A DNA stretch of 64,000 bases, taken from NCBI GenBank assembly GCA_964637165.1, contig CAZWVI010000010.1, forward strand, positions 1 to 64,000. Direction: 5' to 3'. Positions 1-6,888 of this stretch are shown in pieces. Under the pieces are notes generated by a model. That model was not told the DNA's origin, did no database searches, and worked only from the letters and a program-made list of their open reading frames with translations. Numbering within the stretch: position 1 is the stretch's first letter; every line of letters begins with the position of its first letter. Source of the stretch: CAZWVI01 sp964637165 (lineage in GTDB: Bacteria; Planctomycetota; UBA1135). Made by a program: the position numbers and the translations under genes.

Positions 1-31
1 GTACTGGCGAAGCAATGGCAACGTGCTGGAG

Positions 32-75
32 TGTCCCCGACACGATTCGAACGTGCGACCTCCGGTTTAGGAAAC
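32..75 (-). pseudogene. 3' half of a tRNA-Arg(CCU) gene, 5' half missing
   Basis: On the minus strand the sequence reads from an anticodon loop TTCCTAA (anticodon CCT) through the 3' anticodon stem ACCGG, a five-base variable loop, a T-arm (GCACG, loop TTCGAAT, CGTGT) and the 3' acceptor strand CGGGGAC plus discriminator A. The matching 5' acceptor strand GTCCCCG, the D-arm and the 5' anticodon stem are absent. That place holds the start of a secreted-protein gene instead. This is therefore a fragment, not a working tRNA. Fragments that start at the anticodon loop and run to the 3' end are what tyrosine recombinases leave at attachment sites; the recombination origin is inferred. Confidence 0.72.
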
Positions 76-159
76 GTAGTAATCCGCCGCCATCAGAATG
101 TTAGTTGGAGAGCCAAGCGCAAAAATTGCACAGGCTAAAAGACTGAGAATGTTTTTCAT
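67..159 (-). pseudogene. truncated 5' end of a secreted protein gene (30 codons)
   Basis: An ATG at 159 opens a 30-residue frame: a Lys-Asn start, a hydrophobic stretch (ILSLLACAIFALG), a likely cleavage region ending LMAA and then DYYVS, followed by TAA. This is a signal peptide plus the first few mature residues. An ADYYVS start just after signal cleavage is common in secreted right-handed beta-helix proteins of planctomycetes, where a Pro-x-Gly run usually follows. Here the frame runs straight into the tRNA-Arg fragment and the TAA is formed by the tRNA anticodon loop. The bases GTTTCC fit both parents, so the junction lies in that short shared stretch. It is too short to be a functional gene. 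Confidence 0.6.
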
Positions 160-244
160 GGAGAACAAGGTGGGCGCAAAGTCCCATTACTTGGGCCCTT
201 TATATGAACTCTCAATACAAACTCCACCCCCCCTAAAATGCAAT

Positions 245-275
245 ATCCCTGTGTTGCCAATGGCCGCACAGGGAT
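245..275 (-). terminator. hairpin downstream of the MmgE/PrpD gene
   Basis: ATCCCTGTG at 245-253 pairs perfectly with CACAGGGAT at 267-275, giving a 9-bp stem 22 bases past the stop of the reverse-strand gene. On the minus strand it is followed by ATTGCATTTTAG, a weak T-run. It is a plausible intrinsic terminator, not a textbook one. The rest of 160-296 shows nothing I can name. Confidence 0.5.
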
Positions 276-296
276 TTATCGAGATTGTCGCCTTAT

Positions 297-1691
297 TTAC
301 TGGTCGCGAGCACAGATTTCAGTAAATCCGCCAATCGCGCCACAACTTGGCAAGTCGGCAGCGGCCGACCAAATCGCATCACGGCGGCCTTCGGAAACCC
401 CGACCGCCAAGGCATCAAACTTGGCGCGGATTTCTTGGTCGCTGAGTGGGTCGCGCGGGTCGCCCTTAGGCCAATCAATTTGTTTTTCAAATGTGCGGCC
501 ATCGGTGGTATCGATTTCGACATTACACCGCTGAACTTTCGGGAAGGCTGCTTCGAAATCAGGTTCGGCGAAGACCTTAATTTTGTCAATGTGATCAAGC
601 ACCCGCGGGTCGAGCACCACCTCTTCATCAAACAATTCGGGAGTAACGCGACCATAGAGCAAGCCCATAGTTATGCAGTATGGCAATGAGTGGTCGGCCG
701 ATTCACGAGTGGTCGGACGATACTTCGCAGGGTCCGACAAAATGTCAGCCGCCTTAGTCAATGTCTTAATGCGGATTTCAGCAATGTCATCGGCACTTAA
801 ATCATTGTCTTGGCAAATCGAAATCGTGCATGAAATAGGCGCATGAGTAAGTGCTTCGGTTGGGAAGAACTTCATGCCACACTTTAAAATACGCCAGTCA
901 CTTCCAAGGTCATCAAAGATTTCCCATTTCCATTCGGAGTCCATTACATGTTGCAGGGATTCCTTGCCTTCGAAAATGTGCGCTGGACCGGAGAATCCGC
1001 GTTGCGCCATGAGGGCGGCCTCTAAACCGGCGCGAGTCGCCATCGGTGAAACAGTATTTTTCATCATGGTTAGGTGGCCAGCGGTAACTGCGCCCAAAGT
1101 CACATTCGCAGAACCAGCGATACCTACTGCATGCTGGAGTTGTCCAGCATTTAGGCCAAGTGATTTACCCGCCGCGTAAGCCGCAGCAAAGGCGGTCAAA
1201 GTTGCATGATGCCAACCGAGCTCACGAATACCTGGATAACTAACTTCACATAAGCGTTGTTGAATTTCATAAGCGACTAACATTCCCAATAAGAAATCTT
1301 TTCCGCTTCCTTCAACAATTTCGGTGGCGGCCAGTGGAGCGGCCAAGCAATCGCTAGGGTGACAAGGGTCCTGTTGCCAATAAATATCGTTGTAGTCTTG
1401 CCCCCGGATTGCCAAGGCATTCAAGAGTGCCGCCTGTTGAGGAGCGACCTTGCCACCCTCGCCAAACAGAGCGCAACGCTGATTGCCGCCCTCCTCTTTT
1501 GATATCTCGCGCATGACTCCCCAGTCGGGAGTCATTGACCCGCCAAATGCGCAGCCCAAACTATCCAGTAAGTAACGGCGCAGCTCGTTGATTACTGATT
1601 CAGGAAGATCCTCCCATTTCAAGCGCTCAACCCATTCAGCCAAGCGGTAGGAGATGTATTCGTTATTTGACTTATCGGTGTCGTGTCCCAT
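297..1691 (-). CDS. MmgE/PrpD family protein (2-methylcitrate dehydratase-like)
   Basis: This 464-residue cytosolic protein matches the MmgE/PrpD fold in length and order. It has an N-terminal helical region (LAEWVERLKWEDLPESV), then a small-residue-rich stretch (AAPLAATEIVEGSGKDFL), the family-like GWHHATLTAFAAAYAAGKSLGL segment, and a C-terminal domain with ADHSLPYC, close to the family's DHSLPY signature. PrpD dehydrates 2-methylcitrate in propionate breakdown, but many family members act on other substrates. No prpB or prpC is nearby, so the substrate is open. The start is the ATG at 1691, which follows a short intergenic stretch carrying a dispersed 26-bp repeat. Confidence 0.88.
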   Translation of the reverse strand: MGHDTDKSNNEYISYRLAEWVERLKWEDLPESVINELRRYLLDSLGCAFGGSMTPDWGVMREISKEEGGNQRCALFGEGGKVAPQQAALLNALAIRGQDYNDIYWQQDPCHPSDCLAAPLAATEIVEGSGKDFLLGMLVAYEIQQRLCEVSYPGIRELGWHHATLTAFAAAYAAGKSLGLNAGQLQHAVGIAGSANVTLGAVTAGHLTMMKNTVSPMATRAGLEAALMAQRGFSGPAHIFEGKESLQHVMDSEWKWEIFDDLGSDWRILKCGMKFFPTEALTHAPISCTISICQDNDLSADDIAEIRIKTLTKAADILSDPAKYRPTTRESADHSLPYCITMGLLYGRVTPELFDEEVVLDPRVLDHIDKIKVFAEPDFEAAFPKVQRCNVEIDTTDGRTFEKQIDWPKGDPRDPLSDQEIRAKFDALAVGVSEGRRDAIWSAAADLPSCGAIGGFTEICARDQ

Positions 1692-1727
1692 GGCGAGAAA
1701 TCCTAGCCGCGCGGAGAGCTACTTCCT

Positions 1728-1750
1728 AGACTCTGACCCCAATTAGTGGG
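1728..1750 (+). repeat. dispersed palindromic repeat, copy 1 (incomplete)
   Basis: AGACTCTGACCCCAA is followed by TTAG and TGGG. It matches the seven-copy family of this window but lacks the final TCA. It lies between two divergent genes. Confidence 0.75.
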
Positions 1751-1789
1751 CGGCTTTGGCTGAAAATAAAATCAAGTAGAATCTAGCTA

Positions 1790-2005
1790 ATGATCGACCC
1801 ACCGATTACCCGCCGCTTAGTGAACCGCAAGGAATTGCCTGGGTTTGGCCTCAAACCACCCAAGGACACCGTTTACGTGAACGTCTTCAGCGTAGTAGAC
1901 AGCGATGGAAATGAAGTGCATTTCTTCAGCGAAACCGAAGCTGAAGCCCACCTAAATGCTCCAAGCCATGCCCCTACCGAAGACACAGCCGCCTCAGGCG
2001 ATTGA
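1790..2005 (+). CDS. small hypothetical protein, 71 aa
   Basis: I do not recognise this protein. It is hydrophilic with no signal peptide or membrane segment. A basic N-terminal part (ITRRLVNRKELPGFG) precedes a short beta-rich core (DTVYVNVFSVVDSDGNEVHFFSE) and an acidic, Ala-rich tail. The start is the ATG at 1790, 99 bases from the divergent MmgE/PrpD gene. Its 3' end overlaps the start of the alpha/beta hydrolase gene by up to 50 bases in another frame, so translational coupling is likely if both are real. It could be a spurious frame, but its position and start are gene-like. Confidence 0.55.
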   Translation: MIDPPITRRLVNRKELPGFGLKPPKDTVYVNVFSVVDSDGNEVHFFSETEAEAHLNAPSHAPTEDTAASGD

Positions 2006-2867
2006 TTTAGAGCTACGCTCTGGCATTAGCCAGTGCCTGTGGGACCACGGCGGCGATTTGCCCCCGGTGCTGTTTTTACATGGCTACTTAGATAATGGGC
2101 GGAGCTTCGACCGTATCGCCCGCCAAGCTATGGAATTTTGCCGGCCACTTTGCTTGGACTGGCGCGGACATGGTCGCAGTGGGCGAATTGGCGTTGGCGG
2201 CTCATACCACCAACTCGACCTTATTAAAGACTTGGTCCAAGTTTTGGACTTACTTGCTGAGCGCGGCCTTCAACCGCGAGCAATTTGTGCGCACTCAATG
2301 GGTGGTGCGATTGCTTTAATGATGGCCGGCCTAATGCCCAACCTATGTCCTGCCCGCCTACTTATTCTCGACAATCTCGGGGGCTTCGCGCGCGACGAAG
2401 ATGGGATTTGGGAGCGTTGGGTAGACCTTTTGGAGTCCGCGCGCCACGACAAGGCAGAGTTCCGTAATGCGCCAAGCCGTGAGGCCGCCGTTAATCGAGT
2501 TCTAAAAAATAATCCTGGCCTTTCTGAAGATGCTGCTTCGGCCTTAATTGATTCGTTATGTGAAGCAGTCGACCAAAAAAGCCCTGACGGCGAGCAACGC
2601 TTCCTGCTTGATGGCCGCCTGCGAGGTCCCAATCCAGTGAAGTTCACCCATGAACAATGGCTAAATCTATGCCGCCGGGTAAATGCGCGAACATGGGTGG
2701 TAGCGCCCGAACACGGCTACTATCCGGACTTTCCGGAAATGGCTGAACGCCTCGCGGTCATTCCTGAGCATCAGGAATTTGAATTGAAAGATGCCACCCA
2801 CCATCTACATCTTGAGCACCCAAACTATATAGCTCAGGTGCTCAAAGATTTACTCGAGCAAAGTTAA
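1956..2867 (+). CDS. alpha/beta-hydrolase fold protein
   Basis: This 303-residue protein has the landmarks of an alpha/beta hydrolase. An oxyanion-loop HGYLDNG lies at about residue 42, DWRGHGRSG at about 68, and the nucleophile elbow AHSMGG places the likely catalytic Ser near residue 114. A C-terminal DATHHLHLEHP supplies the likely catalytic His. There is no signal peptide, so it is probably a cytosolic esterase, lipase or carboxylester hydrolase of unknown substrate. Starts at 1956 and 1968 are both possible; neither has a clear ribosome-binding site, and both overlap the preceding small gene. It ends against a convergent gene remnant at 2868. Confidence 0.88.
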   Translation: MLQAMPLPKTQPPQAIDLELRSGISQCLWDHGGDLPPVLFLHGYLDNGRSFDRIARQAMEFCRPLCLDWRGHGRSGRIGVGGSYHQLDLIKDLVQVLDLLAERGLQPRAICAHSMGGAIALMMAGLMPNLCPARLLILDNLGGFARDEDGIWERWVDLLESARHDKAEFRNAPSREAAVNRVLKNNPGLSEDAASALIDSLCEAVDQKSPDGEQRFLLDGRLRGPNPVKFTHEQWLNLCRRVNARTWVVAPEHGYYPDFPEMAERLAVIPEHQEFELKDATHHLHLEHPNYIAQVLKDLLEQS

Positions 2868-3035
2868 CTACTCGATAGTTAGCCAGGCAACTGGCCCGAC
2901 GTAGGGAATTCCGATTCCGCCGGGGTCAGAGAAGTAGCCTTGAATCCAAATTGATGTGCCACTTTGTAAACCAGCCGGGACCGGGTAATTTCGACTGCCA
3001 CCGGCGAACGCCGAGATTGGGAAACCGCCGAGGCT
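2868..3035 (-). pseudogene. C-terminal remnant of a secreted repeat-protein paralogue
   Basis: An open frame of 55 codons ends at TAG (2870-2868) and is closed upstream by TAA at 3036-3038, with no start codon. Its translation has VPAGLQSGTSIWIQGYFSDPG and ends AWLTIE. The tail aligns with the end of the neighbouring intact protein (VPNHVSVGQRVWFQGYVLEPG), so it is the last domain of a related secreted protein whose body is lost. One repeat copy (3068-3093) lies between the remnant and the neighbour, close to the broken end. It abuts the convergent hydrolase gene. Confidence 0.65.
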
Positions 3036-3067
3036 TTAATCCGCGGCGACTTTTATGTCATTTCAGT

Positions 3068-3093
3068 TGACCCACTACTTGGGGTCAGAGTCT
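3068..3093 (-). repeat. dispersed palindromic repeat, copy 2
   Basis: The reverse strand reads AGACTCTGACCCCAA, GTAG, TGGGTCA. It lies between the gene remnant and the stop of the calcium-binding repeat protein, next to the truncated end. Confidence 0.85.
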
Positions 3094-3098
3094 GGGGG

Positions 3099-3998
3099 TT
3101 ATTCCACCCGTCTGTAAACAACGCCCGTCAATGCCGGCACTTCACCAGGTTCGAGCACGTATCCCTGGAACCAAACGCGTTGGCCAACGCTTACATGATT
3201 AGGCACGGTGTAGTACTCGATTCCGTAGCCACTGCTATCGCATTGGACGGCGCGCATTGGGGTTATGGGCTTGGCAAGGTCGAAAATTACTCCCAGTGTC
3301 GGAGCGTTAACTGTGCCAATTCCAGATGTTGAGTAAACCGGAGTAATCAGGGTGTCGGCCTTGAATCCGCTGAACTCAACTGACGTTTGAACTCCTGGAC
3401 TTAGCGGTGCAATGTACACACCAACTACGTCATCTCCACTATCAAGTGGGTTCGTTTCACCGGGATCAATCGCACCGTTTTTGTTCAAGTCTTCAACGCC
3501 GTCATCACTACCACCTTTGTCTGTGTCGGCTTCGCCGGGACCTGTGACAGTTGATGGGTCAGCATCAGCAATCCAAATCGACAAATCAGTTCCTAGGATT
3601 CCATCACTTGGAGACCCGGCAATGGGGACATCAATCCCTAACTCAGTTCCGTCTTGGATGCCATCCCCATCCATGTCAATGTTTAATGGATCAAGGTGAC
3701 TGTTCTGATCCTCATCATAATCAGAAATTCCATCATCGTCAGTATCACGATCCCAAGGGTCAGTTCCGATCCAATATTCTTTTGGATCCGACAAACCATC
3801 GCCATCGGAATCATCGCGATCATCACTTGGATCAAGCGGATCTTTTTCAGTGTTTGGATCAAAGTGGCCGTTGAAGTCAATGTCTTCTTCGCCATCATCT
3901 AAGCCACCGCCATCGGTATCCGGGTTCAATGGATCAGTAGTGAATGCTGAATTTGCATCGGGAATAAAAATACTCCAATCGGTGCCATCAACGCCCAT
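3099..3998 (-). CDS. thrombospondin type-3-repeat protein, probably N-terminally damaged
   Basis: This 299-residue protein consists of Asp-rich calcium-binding motifs (DTDGGGLDDGEED, DSDGDGLSD, DRDTDDDGISD, DMDGDGIQDG, DTDKGGSDDG) followed by a C-terminal beta domain with RVWFQGY. Such proteins are secreted or cell-surface in this group. The frame as given starts in mid-repeat: VDGTDWSIFIPDAN matches an internal part of the paralogue at 51.4-52.6 kb. No signal peptide is in frame. An ATG at 4030 in another frame encodes a signal-like MRLLVNGAILVWALMA, so a deletion plus frameshift near 4000 is likely. The true 5' end is uncertain. Confidence 0.7.
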   Translation of the reverse strand: MGVDGTDWSIFIPDANSAFTTDPLNPDTDGGGLDDGEEDIDFNGHFDPNTEKDPLDPSDDRDDSDGDGLSDPKEYWIGTDPWDRDTDDDGISDYDEDQNSHLDPLNIDMDGDGIQDGTELGIDVPIAGSPSDGILGTDLSIWIADADPSTVTGPGEADTDKGGSDDGVEDLNKNGAIDPGETNPLDSGDDVVGVYIAPLSPGVQTSVEFSGFKADTLITPVYSTSGIGTVNAPTLGVIFDLAKPITPMRAVQCDSSGYGIEYYTVPNHVSVGQRVWFQGYVLEPGEVPALTGVVYRRVE

Positions 3999-4133
3999 AC
4001 CAGAATTGCCCCATTGACTAATAGTCGCATGGTTTTTGAGGGGATGATTTGTTTTCCTCGGGACTCTGCAAGTTTATGCTAAAAACCGCAACAATGTTTT
4101 GCTATTTCCTATTTTTTACCCCAACAAAAGGGA

Positions 4134-4159
4134 AAGGGCGAGCCAAACGGCTCGCCCTT
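4134..4159 (-). terminator. intrinsic terminator of the dehydrogenase gene
   Basis: AAGGGCGAGCC and GGCTCGCCCTT form a perfect 11-bp stem with a 4-base loop, 40 bases past the stop of the reverse-strand dehydrogenase. On the minus strand TCCCTTTTGTT follows. It also separates this gene from the repeat protein downstream. Confidence 0.75.
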
Positions 4160-4199
4160 AAAAATGCTCTTCAAGCCCTATTGGGGCCTATTTAGCTGC

Positions 4200-5318
4200 T
4201 TACTCGATGGCCTCAGCAATCGCTACACCCATTTCTGAGCACTTTGTTGCACCACCCATGTCGTAGGTGCGGGCTTGACCCTCCGCAATCACCTTGGCGA
4301 CTGCGGCGTTTACTTTGTTTGCCATTTCGGGCTCACCTAAATAATCGAGCATCATTTTGGCCGCCAACACGCAAGCAATTGGATTAACTTTGTCCATGCC
4401 GTCGTACTTAGGAGCAGAACCGTGAGTCGGTTCAAACACCGCGACCTCTTTACCCATGTTGCCGGCAGCAGCAAAACCAAGACCACCAACTAATTGCGCA
4501 CAGAGATCTGAAACCACATCACCGAACAAATTCGATGTGGCGATAACACCGTAGTTTTGAGGATTCTTAACTAACCACATAACCATCGCGTCGATGTTAG
4601 TTTCCCAAAGCTCAATGCCCGGAAAATCTTTGGCAACCTCTTTAGCCGCGTCAGTGAACATGCCACTAGTCTCGCGCAACACATTTGGTTTTTCAACCAC
4701 CGTTACAGTTGGATAACCATGCTCCTTAGCGTACTCAAAAGCCGAGCGCACAATACGGGAGGCACCATCCCAAGTAATGATTCGACTTGAGAAGGACATC
4801 TTGGCCGGATCGACCGACTTGAAACGCTCAAAGTTTGGGTGACTTGCTAAGGCTTCACGAATTGGCCCATCAACTGGTGACCATTCAATTCCGGTGTACA
4901 TGCCCTCAGTGTTTTCACGAAAAACCACCAAGTCAATTTCATCTTGGTAATTTAGAGGGTTTCCAGAGAATGCTTTGCATGGGCGGCAATTCGAGTATAG
5001 GTCAAAAGTTTGACGCATGCGCACAATCGGCGAGCGATAAACCATGCCCTTACCCTGAAATTCTGGTGCGAGTTCAGCCTCAGCTTCAGCTTTCGGTTTG
5101 GAAGTAATTGCTCCAAACAAAGCCGCATCGCAAGCCTTCAATCCTTCGACAGTGCGCTCAGGAAGAGCATCGCCCTCCGAACACCAAAAATCCCACCCGA
5201 TATCGAGGTGAGTGTATTCAGCATCTAAACCAACTGCATCCAAAACGGTGCGAGTTGCTGCCATTACTTCATTGCCGACGCCGTCGCCGGGCATCCAACC
5301 GATTTTATGTTTAGCCAT
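4200..5318 (-). CDS. isocitrate/isopropylmalate dehydrogenase family protein
   Basis: This 372-residue cytosolic enzyme belongs to the decarboxylating beta-hydroxyacid dehydrogenase family. Visible landmarks are the N-terminal GDGVGNEV, the substrate-binding SPIVRMRQTFDLYSNCRPC, FRENTEGMYTG, and the metal and cofactor region DLCAQLVGGLGFAAAGN followed by FEPTHGSAPKY. Length and motifs fit NAD-type isocitrate, isopropylmalate or homoisocitrate dehydrogenases, which cannot be separated by eye. A homoaconitase-like gene lies 3.3 kb away, so isocitrate or homoisocitrate is a reasonable guess. It has its own terminator downstream, and the M32 peptidase gene lies just upstream on the same strand. 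Confidence 0.9.
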   Translation of the reverse strand: MAKHKIGWMPGDGVGNEVMAATRTVLDAVGLDAEYTHLDIGWDFWCSEGDALPERTVEGLKACDAALFGAITSKPKAEAEAELAPEFQGKGMVYRSPIVRMRQTFDLYSNCRPCKAFSGNPLNYQDEIDLVVFRENTEGMYTGIEWSPVDGPIREALASHPNFERFKSVDPAKMSFSSRIITWDGASRIVRSAFEYAKEHGYPTVTVVEKPNVLRETSGMFTDAAKEVAKDFPGIELWETNIDAMVMWLVKNPQNYGVIATSNLFGDVVSDLCAQLVGGLGFAAAGNMGKEVAVFEPTHGSAPKYDGMDKVNPIACVLAAKMMLDYLGEPEMANKVNAAVAKVIAEGQARTYDMGGATKCSEMGVAIAEAIE

Positions 5319-5347
5319 TTTCTTTTGTTTGAGGGTGTGGGGAAGAA

Positions 5348-6856
5348 CTAGCTTGAAATGTTAGCGAGGCGGTAAGCTTTGACCGTAACATCTTTAATGT
5401 AGTTCAGGAAATCATCCGCTGCCAATGGGCGGCCGGTTATTCTTTCAACCAGTTCATTGGCGCTGTAACGTGAAGCTTGGCTGTGAACCTTTTCACCTAG
5501 CCAGTTGCGCAAATTAGCAAACTCACCATTTCTAAATTGCGCGTTCAAATCCCCTAATTCTTCATTTGCACATGCAAACAACTGACAGGAGATTAAATTT
5601 CCAAGTGAATAGGTTGGGAAGTATCCAAATGCGCCCATCGCCCAGTGTATGTCCTGCAAGACTCCTTCGCTGGCATTGCTAGGGGTAATACCCAAGTACT
5701 TTTGATAAGCCTGATTCCAAGCTTCGGGCAAATCACAAGTTTCAAGTTCACCGGCGAACAGCCATCGCTCGATATCAAAGCGAATTGCAATATGCAGATT
5801 GTAGGTGGCTTCATCAGCTTCAACTCGAATAAAACTTGGCCGCGCGGTATGCAAAGCTGGCCACAATTGTTCATTGCTTACATTTTGCATACATGGAAAA
5901 TATTGCTTTGCCTTAGGCAAGGCCCACTCCCAAAAAGACTGCGAGCGACCGACTAAATTTTCCCAAAGGCGCGACTGTGATTCATGCATTCCCAATGAAA
6001 CTGCGCCGCCGATTGGGGTTCCCTGCCATTTATCCGGCAACCCCTGTTCATAAAGTCCGTGACCCGCTTCATGCATTATTCCATACAGCGCCGAGCGGAA
6101 ATCATCTTCCATGTAACGCCAGGTAATGCGCACATCTTGGTTCTGAAACCCAGTGCAAAAAGGATGAGTGGTTAAATCTAAACGGCCAGCATCAAAGTCA
6201 AATCCCATCGCCGTGGCCATTTCTTGGCCAAAGGAAGCTTGAGCTGCTTCGGGGAATTCTCCCATTGCTGGAGCTTCGTCAACAATAAAACCACAATCAG
6301 CAACAGCTTTTATCAATGGTGATAACTCGGCGCATAACTCTTCGAAAACTGGAGCCAACATTGCCTGGGTGGCACCAGGTTCATATTCATCCATTAACAC
6401 ATCGTAAGCTGGTGCAGTCGGGTCGATGGCGGCGGCTTGTTCGCGGCGCAAATCTACAATTCTGGCAAGTTCATCACTAAACAAACTGAAGTCAGATGCT
6501 GCACGAGCTTTTTGCCAGGCAGCTAAACCGGCACTAGTTGCCGCGGCGAGTTCTTTAGTTAACTTTTCTGAAACCCGCGAGGCACGATTGATGTAACGAT
6601 TTGCTGCTTTGCACTGAGCGGCCAAATCACTATCGGCCGGTGCTGCTTCAGCAGTTGTCGCCACGGCATCGGACAGAGCTTGGTCAGTCAACAAGCGATG
6701 ACGTAATCCCGCCAATGTCGCCAAAACTTGGCCACGGCCTGCTTGACCTTTCTTCGGCATATAGGTTTCTTGATCCCATTCAAGAATTGCCGCCGAAACC
6801 GACAGATCACACATTTCGCGCCATTTGTCGAACATAATTTTTTCGCTAGGACTCAT
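5348..6856 (-). CDS. M32 family carboxypeptidase
   Basis: This 502-residue metallocarboxypeptidase removes C-terminal residues from peptides in the cytosol. The zinc motif HEAGH lies at residues 262-266 (zinc ligands His262 and His266, catalytic Glu263), followed by the family signature HESQSRLWEN with the third ligand. The N-terminal EWDQETYMPKKG is the typical M32 start, and the length matches Taq-type carboxypeptidases. The final KDVTVKAYRLANISS is slightly longer than usual. It lies 29 bases upstream of the dehydrogenase, so they may be cotranscribed; no functional link is evident. Confidence 0.95.
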   Translation of the reverse strand: MSPSEKIMFDKWREMCDLSVSAAILEWDQETYMPKKGQAGRGQVLATLAGLRHRLLTDQALSDAVATTAEAAPADSDLAAQCKAANRYINRASRVSEKLTKELAAATSAGLAAWQKARAASDFSLFSDELARIVDLRREQAAAIDPTAPAYDVLMDEYEPGATQAMLAPVFEELCAELSPLIKAVADCGFIVDEAPAMGEFPEAAQASFGQEMATAMGFDFDAGRLDLTTHPFCTGFQNQDVRITWRYMEDDFRSALYGIMHEAGHGLYEQGLPDKWQGTPIGGAVSLGMHESQSRLWENLVGRSQSFWEWALPKAKQYFPCMQNVSNEQLWPALHTARPSFIRVEADEATYNLHIAIRFDIERWLFAGELETCDLPEAWNQAYQKYLGITPSNASEGVLQDIHWAMGAFGYFPTYSLGNLISCQLFACANEELGDLNAQFRNGEFANLRNWLGEKVHSQASRYSANELVERITGRPLAADDFLNYIKDVTVKAYRLANISS

Positions 6857-6888
6857 GATTTATTATTCCTGAAAGACTGCAGCGCGAT

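Noticed and set aside
28..97. Complete tRNA at the left edge
   Set aside because: The 5' acceptor strand GTCCCCG, the D-arm and the 5' anticodon stem are missing; coding sequence of a signal peptide stands in their place.
2935..2946. Extra copy of the dispersed repeat (GGGGTCAGAG)
   Set aside because: It is part of the gene remnant's coding sequence (SDPGG) and lacks the second half of the palindrome.
3551..3874. Antisense frames rich in His and Asp within the calcium-repeat gene
   Set aside because: They are shadows of the repetitive GAT/GAC codons of the real gene on the other strand.
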